DNA of 64,000 nt from Sphingomonas sp. (GTDB lineage: Bacteria > Pseudomonadota > Alphaproteobacteria > Sphingomonadales > Sphingomonadaceae), in assembly GCF_019635515.1 (NCBI RefSeq), contig NZ_JAHBZI010000001.1, positions 1,178,001 through 1,242,000 of the forward strand. Reading direction: 5' to 3'. A program made the position numbers and the translations under genes. Positions 59,981 to 64,000 of the stretch are shown here, one piece after another (the stretch's first letter is position 1; each line of letters begins with the position of its first letter). Below the pieces are notes generated by a model. That model did not search any database and was not told where the DNA came from. It worked only from the letters and a program-made list of their open reading frames with translations.

Positions 59981-60457
59981 TCAGGGCAAGGCGGGTCCAT
60001 CGTTCAGCGCCGCCGGCGCATTGAGCTGCGAACCTCCCCGGAAGAGGTTCTCGACGTAGCGGCGCGCGCACAGCCAGCGGTCCTCGCCAGCGTCCCAGCG
60101 GTAATTCTCGGTCACCCGACTGATGCGCGTCGGAGGCTCGGAAGGGTGGGGGGGCGTGCCGTCGGCCGCGTACAGCAACATGTACCAGGTCGCGACGGCA
60201 TGATGTTCGTCCTCGAAATCCGCGCGGAAGTTTAGCACGCCATGCACGGCGGTCCGATCCCCGCGGTCCTCGCGCCAACTGTAGAAGCGCTGAATCGCCT
60301 CGCGCCCCACCAGCTTCAGCGGCTCCGCCTCATAAACGGCATCCTCGGCATAGAATTGTGCCGCTTTCCGCCCCCAGTCCGTATCGACGTCGTGCCAGAA
60401 ATCGGCGATTCCCCGCTCAAGCTCGGCGATCGCAAGCAGTTGCGCTACACGGTCCAT
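59981..60457 (-). CDS. NTF2/SnoaL-like protein B
   Basis: 158 residues, a paralogue of the protein at 54863: ADFWHDVDTDWGRKAAQFYA and EDAVYEAEPLKLVGREAIQR match YWHDVDFNWGRNAAEYYTED. The C-terminal half also aligns (RFYSWREDRGDRTAVHGVLN; NLFRGG). Likely the same fold and a related step in the pathway. It lies 49 bp downstream of the SDR gene on the minus strand, probably one operon. Confidence 0.85.
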   Translation of the reverse strand: MDRVAQLLAIAELERGIADFWHDVDTDWGRKAAQFYAEDAVYEAEPLKLVGREAIQRFYSWREDRGDRTAVHGVLNFRADFEDEHHAVATWYMLLYAADGTPPHPSEPPTRISRVTENYRWDAGEDRWLCARRYVENLFRGGSQLNAPAALNDGPALP

Positions 60458-60506
60458 GGTCCTGGATTCCCTGGTTCAAGTTTAGGATTTGAGACGATCC
60501 GTCCGC

Positions 60507-61274
60507 TCAGCGGAGCCCACCGAGATATGCGTTCCACAATGCGCCCGTGGCCCAGCCGCAATCGACCACGATGTCAGTCCCGGTGATCCCGGAAGCGCGA
60601 GACGAGGCCAGAAACTCGGTTGTCTCGGCGACCTCGCGCGGCTCGACGCAACGGCGTAGCGCCATCTGTTCGTCGAGGTTCGCGGGATAGCGATCGCCTT
60701 TGGCCTTCAATCCCCGTATCCGCGGGACCAGCACGATGCCCGGCGAGACGCTGTTGACCCGTACGCCACGGCCGCCCCACTCACCGGCAAAGCACTTTGT
60801 CATGTTGACGATCGCGGCCTTGCCGGGTCCGTAAATATTGTTGGGGGTCGAGGCATGGGCGGTAGCCGAGGCCATGTTGACGATCGCTCCGCGGCCGCGC
60901 GCGGCCATGCGCATCCCGAAGCTTCGGTTGGCGTGATAGGTGCCTCGCAGGTTCACCGCATGGATGGTGTCGAACAGCTCCGTCGGCGTCAGTTCGACTG
61001 GCACGTTGGGCTGGAAGATGCCGGACGATACGACCAGCGCCGCCGGCCCGCCGATGTCGCGATCGATTCTTTCCGCCAGCGCATCGATCGCGGCAATATC
61101 CGTCACGTCGAGAGCAAATGCCTGTCCATCCAGCCGTTCGGCGATTTCGTTGGCGGCGGCCTCGTCCTTGTCAGCGACGAGGATTGACCAGCCGTGCGCC
61201 TTCATCACTTCGCAACAGGCCGCACCGATCCCATTGGCGCCGCCGATCACCAGGACAGTATCGTTTTCGCGCAT
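60507..61274 (-). CDS. Short-chain dehydrogenase/reductase
   Basis: 255-residue SDR. NAD(P)-binding GGANGIG (residues 11-17, in place of TGxxxGIG), Asp37-like VADKDEAAA suggesting NAD, the NMASATAH serine region, and the active-site YGPGK. It would interconvert an alcohol and a ketone, for example making the ketone used by the monooxygenases. The ATG at 61274 (MRENDTVLVIGG) is preferred; a GTG at 61280 is in frame. Transcribed towards the NTF2-like gene B. Confidence 0.92.
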   Translation of the reverse strand: MRENDTVLVIGGANGIGAACCEVMKAHGWSILVADKDEAAANEIAERLDGQAFALDVTDIAAIDALAERIDRDIGGPAALVVSSGIFQPNVPVELTPTELFDTIHAVNLRGTYHANRSFGMRMAARGRGAIVNMASATAHASTPNNIYGPGKAAIVNMTKCFAGEWGGRGVRVNSVSPGIVLVPRIRGLKAKGDRYPANLDEQMALRRCVEPREVAETTEFLASSRASGITGTDIVVDCGWATGALWNAYLGGLR

Positions 61275-61967
61275 GCGCACTCCATGGGGCCGCCGGGACA
61301 CAGCCGGTGGAGCCGGCCGGCGCAGACCATGAGGGGCCGCGTGGCAGCTTGATAGCACAAGGCGATCAGGGCGATGTTGCTAAATCACGAACAGGTGCTT
61401 GCGCAGGAAGCAATTTACACATCTGTACTTTACTGAAACGCGGTATCTTCGATACAATCCTGATATTTTAGAAATAAGTGCAAGACCGTTAATTATACTT
61501 TCGACGTTATTTTGGAATAACGTTTGGCGACGTTGGCTGCGGTTCGCCGAATATTGCTTGTATCGACCCAACTATATTTACGACCTGCGAATTCCAGATT
61601 ACCGCCGAGCTCTGTATTCCGGGTTTTGTATTTTGAGTTGGATGATGCGTTCATGATCATTTTTCATCTGCCCGTGGTCCCCGGCGCATGGATGGGACGG
61701 CTGGTTCCCCGGCTCGCGGTGTCGCCCGGCCGCTGTCTGGGACAGGAAGCGGCGCGGCGGGCGGGTTCGGTCATTTCCGCCACTCTGCTTCCACGATTCG
61801 CGCGATGCTCGGGCGCGCTGCGTGCTGCCACGCGTCGATGCGGGCCGCACCCGGCGGTGCCGGGCTGGGTTTCATGAACCGCGCGGATATCCCCGGGGGC
61901 GGAGATTGAATTGCACAAGGGGCGTAACGACCGGGTGGCCCCGGGCCAATCATGACGGAGAGAAAAA
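61275..61967. other. 693-bp intergenic region with AT-rich core
   Basis: Lies between the divergent SDR (minus) and monooxygenase (plus) genes. About 61390-61660 is markedly AT-rich compared with its surroundings. It includes a hairpin ACGTTATT-TTGG-AATAACGT (61504-61523). The rest (about 61670-61950) returns to high G+C but shows no recognisable gene; open frames there have no protein character. It probably contains both divergent promoters and may hold remnants of transferred DNA. Confidence 0.7.
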
Positions 61968-63641
61968 GTGGCGGATTTCGAGGTCGATAGCGTGGGCGGG
62001 GAAGAGGCGGGCGACTATGATGTCGTGATCGTCGGTGCCGGCTTTGCTGGTGTCTACGCGCTGTACAGGCTGCGCGCGCTCGGCTTGCGGGTGCGCGTAT
62101 TCGAGGCGGGAAGCGATGTCGGCGGGACCTGGTTCTGGAACCGCTATCCAGGGGCGCGCTGCGATGTCGACAGCGTCGAATACTCCTATTCCTTCTCGGA
62201 AGAGCTTCAGCAGGAATGGGACTGGCCGGAGCGCTACTCCGCGCAAGCCGACATTCTGCGCTACATTCAGCACGTCGCCGATCGTTTCGACCTGCGGCGT
62301 GACATCCAGACGAACACGCGGGTGCTGTCGGCGATTCTCGACGAGGAAGCGGGGCTCTGGGCAGTCGGGACGAGCGACGGCAATTGGTGCACCGCCCGCT
62401 TCTGCATCATGGCGACCGGCAATCTGTCGCTGCCGCGCCTGCCGGAATTCGCGGGGCTGCAGGACTTTGAAGGGCGATGGTACCATACCGGGCTGTGGCC
62501 GGAAGAAGCGGTCGACTTCACGGGCTTGCGCGTCGGCGTGATCGGCACGGGATCTTCGGGTATCCAGATCATTCCGCTGATCGCGCGACAGGCGCGCGAG
62601 CTTTTCGTGTTCCAGCGAACGGCGAACTTCTCCGTCCCCGCGCGGAACCGGCCGCTGGCTTCCGAGGAACTCGAGACGCACAAGGGCCGCTATGGCTATT
62701 GGCGTGCGCAGGCACAGGACACGCCGTTCGGTATCGCGGGACATGCGGCGCCGACGAAGAACGCGCTCGACGATACCGAGGAGGCGCGCAACGCGCTCTA
62801 TGAGGCGAAGTGGAACAGGGGCGGGAGCGTCAGCTTCCTCTACTCGTACAAGGATTTGCTGACCGACAAGGCCGCGAACGACACGGCCGCCGATTTTGTC
62901 CGCAGGAAGATTCGCGAGACTGTCCAGGATCCCGCGACCGCCGAATTGCTGACTCCACGTGATTATCCGATCGGCGCGCGCCGCCTGTGTCTCGATACCG
63001 GGTATTACGAAACCTATAACCGGGCGAATGTGAAGCTCGTGGACGTGAAGTCGGACCCCATCGAGACGCTGACGCCGAATGGTTTACGTACCAGGGACGC
63101 GGAATACCCGCTCGACGCGATCGTCTTCGCCACTGGCTTCGACGCGATCACCGGCGCGCTTATGGACATCGACATTCGGGGACGCGAGGCGCTTCCCCTC
63201 AAGGAGAAATGGGCCAACGGACCTCGTACCTATCTAGGCCTCATGACGTCCGGTTTTCCGAATTTCTTCATCGTGACCGGGCCCGGAAGCCCTTCGGTCA
63301 AGGCGAACATGGTCTGTGCGATCGAGCAGCATGTGAACTGGATCGTAGACTGTATCGAGATGCTGGACGGCGAGCGGCTTGGGTTGATCGAACCTGAGCT
63401 CGGCGCGGAGGACGATTGGGTGGAGCATGTCAACGAAACCGCGGACGCCACGCTCTATCCGCTGGCGGAGTCCTGGTACACGGGCTCGAACGTGCCCGGG
63501 AAGGCGCGGGTCTTCATGCCTTATGTCGGCGGCTTCAGCCAGTACAAGGCGATCTGCGACGATGTCACGCGCGATGGTTATCGAGGCTTTGTGGTGTGTG
63601 GTGCCGAGCCTGTTGTCCCGGCCCAGGCGCTGACCCGGTGA
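61968..63641 (+). CDS. Type I Baeyer-Villiger monooxygenase (cyclohexanone-monooxygenase-like)
   Basis: 557 residues. FAD motif VIVGAGFAG (G23, G25, G28), GGTWFWNRYPGARCDVDSVE as in cycloalkanone monooxygenases, the Baeyer-Villiger fingerprint FEGRWYHTGLWP (about 168-179) followed by NADPH motif VIGTGSSGIQ, and FATGFDAITG near the C-terminal third. It converts cyclic or linear ketones to lactones or esters using NADPH and O2. The GTG at 61968 has GGAGAG upstream. The TGA overlaps the GTG of the amidohydrolase gene. It lacks the long N-terminal extension of the other monooxygenase, so the two probably act on different ketones. Confidence 0.92.
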   Translation: MADFEVDSVGGEEAGDYDVVIVGAGFAGVYALYRLRALGLRVRVFEAGSDVGGTWFWNRYPGARCDVDSVEYSYSFSEELQQEWDWPERYSAQADILRYIQHVADRFDLRRDIQTNTRVLSAILDEEAGLWAVGTSDGNWCTARFCIMATGNLSLPRLPEFAGLQDFEGRWYHTGLWPEEAVDFTGLRVGVIGTGSSGIQIIPLIARQARELFVFQRTANFSVPARNRPLASEELETHKGRYGYWRAQAQDTPFGIAGHAAPTKNALDDTEEARNALYEAKWNRGGSVSFLYSYKDLLTDKAANDTAADFVRRKIRETVQDPATAELLTPRDYPIGARRLCLDTGYYETYNRANVKLVDVKSDPIETLTPNGLRTRDAEYPLDAIVFATGFDAITGALMDIDIRGREALPLKEKWANGPRTYLGLMTSGFPNFFIVTGPGSPSVKANMVCAIEQHVNWIVDCIEMLDGERLGLIEPELGAEDDWVEHVNETADATLYPLAESWYTGSNVPGKARVFMPYVGGFSQYKAICDDVTRDGYRGFVVCGAEPVVPAQALTR

Positions 63642-64000
63642 TCCCGATGCAGGCCAACGCCGCCGGGGAGGCCATGTCGGTCGCGGACGAGCAGCTTTTC
63701 GACGCACATGCGCATGTCTATACGGACGATACGGCGCGATATCCGATCAACACGCGCAATTCCTTTCATTCGGAGGAAGAGCTGCAGCGGCGCCTGTCCC
63801 GCAACCCGATCACACCCGAGCGCCTGCTCGCGGCATGGGACGAACAAGGTATCACTGCCGGAGCGGGGGTTCAGTATAGCAGCATCTACAAGACCGATAA
63901 CAGCTTCCTGCTCGATTCCTCCGATCGCTTTCCGGACAGGTTGTCGGCGGTCGTGATCCTCGACGCGACGGATCCGGCAACCCCGGAAGCGCTCAAACGC
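63638..64000 (+). CDS. Amidohydrolase-family protein (5' part only)
   Basis: First 121 codons of a metal-dependent hydrolase, cut by the right edge. The N-terminal strand carries the metal-binding HxH in LFDAHAHVYTDD, followed by AAWDEQGITAGAGVQYSSIY and FPDRLSAVVILDA, typical of the amidohydrolase_2 (TIM-barrel) branch that includes lactonases and decarboxylases of aromatic degradation. The GTG at 63638 overlaps the monooxygenase stop; the ATGs at 63647 and 63674 are alternatives. It may hydrolyse the lactone made by the preceding enzyme. Confidence 0.85.
   Translation, partial: MIPMQANAAGEAMSVADEQLFDAHAHVYTDDTARYPINTRNSFHSEEELQRRLSRNPITPERLLAAWDEQGITAGAGVQYSSIYKTDNSFLLDSSDRFPDRLSAVVILDATDPATPEALKR

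Noticed and set aside
61668..61960. Open frames of 60-117 codons in the G+C-rich part of the gap before the second monooxygenase
   Set aside because: Several overlapping frames on both strands, Arg/Ala/Gly-rich, with no ribosome-binding site or domain; likely chance frames.

Overview
The window is chromosomal DNA of high G+C content from an alphaproteobacterium, most likely a sphingomonad (Sphingomonas or a close relative). This is inferred from protein content: a bacteriophytochrome with an HWE-type kinase, many exported hydrolases and M16 peptidases, a TonB-dependent receptor, OmpA and an ECF sigma/anti-sigma pair, and the style of RpoB/RpoC, LepA and the ribosomal proteins. I saw no tRNA, rRNA, CRISPR array or intact insertion sequence.

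Layout. (1) 1-5.0 kb: a cut-off FprA-like ferredoxin reductase, a beta-propeller protein, the NAD-salvage pair pnuC-nadR (split by a 267-bp palindromic element inserted at a TA), a DUF72 protein and a CsgG-like protein. (2) 5.2-10.3 kb: lepA, then heme oxygenase plus bacteriophytochrome (bphO-bphP). (3) 10.3-17.2 kb: a von Willebrand A protein, a PP2C phosphatase and a membrane-anchored Ser/Thr kinase (a TerY-P-like signalling triad), run by stop/start overlaps into modABC molybdate transport. A convergent gene encodes a membrane protein with a possible Cys-His-Asp active site. (4) 17.2-20.0 kb: PanE, a DUF1993 protein, a small unknown and an exported hydrolase. (5) 20.2-52.1 kb: the genes of the classical secE-nusG-rplKA-rplJL-rpoBC cluster, all on the minus strand and in the ancestral order but split into four blocks. 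Between the blocks lie an exported-peptidase/membrane-protein region, a TonB-receptor/ArsR region and a sigma/anti-sigma/subtilase/OmpA region. Each block has its own visible terminator, and three have candidate sigma70 promoters. (6) 52.3-54.6 kb: a small exported protein, a YqaA/DedA-type membrane protein and an exported alpha/beta hydrolase. (7) 54.8-64.0 kb: an accessory catabolic cluster with two Baeyer-Villiger monooxygenases, three carboxymuconolactone-decarboxylase-like proteins, two paralogous NTF2/SnoaL-like proteins, a lipocalin-like protein, an SDR, a LysR regulator and the start of an amidohydrolase. Two strikingly AT-rich intergenic segments lie before and within it, and a perfect 44-bp palindrome lies in front of lysR.

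How the parts work together. The catabolic cluster looks like a pathway that oxidises a cyclic or aryl ketone to an ester or lactone, followed by hydrolysis and ring-fission steps under LysR control; the substrate cannot be read from sequence. The triad looks like a phospho-switch (kinase and phosphatase acting on or with the VWA protein) co-expressed with molybdate uptake. The most distinctive observations are the datable element insertion between pnuC and nadR, the spread-out beta operon, the triad-modABC fusion operon and the catabolic cluster.
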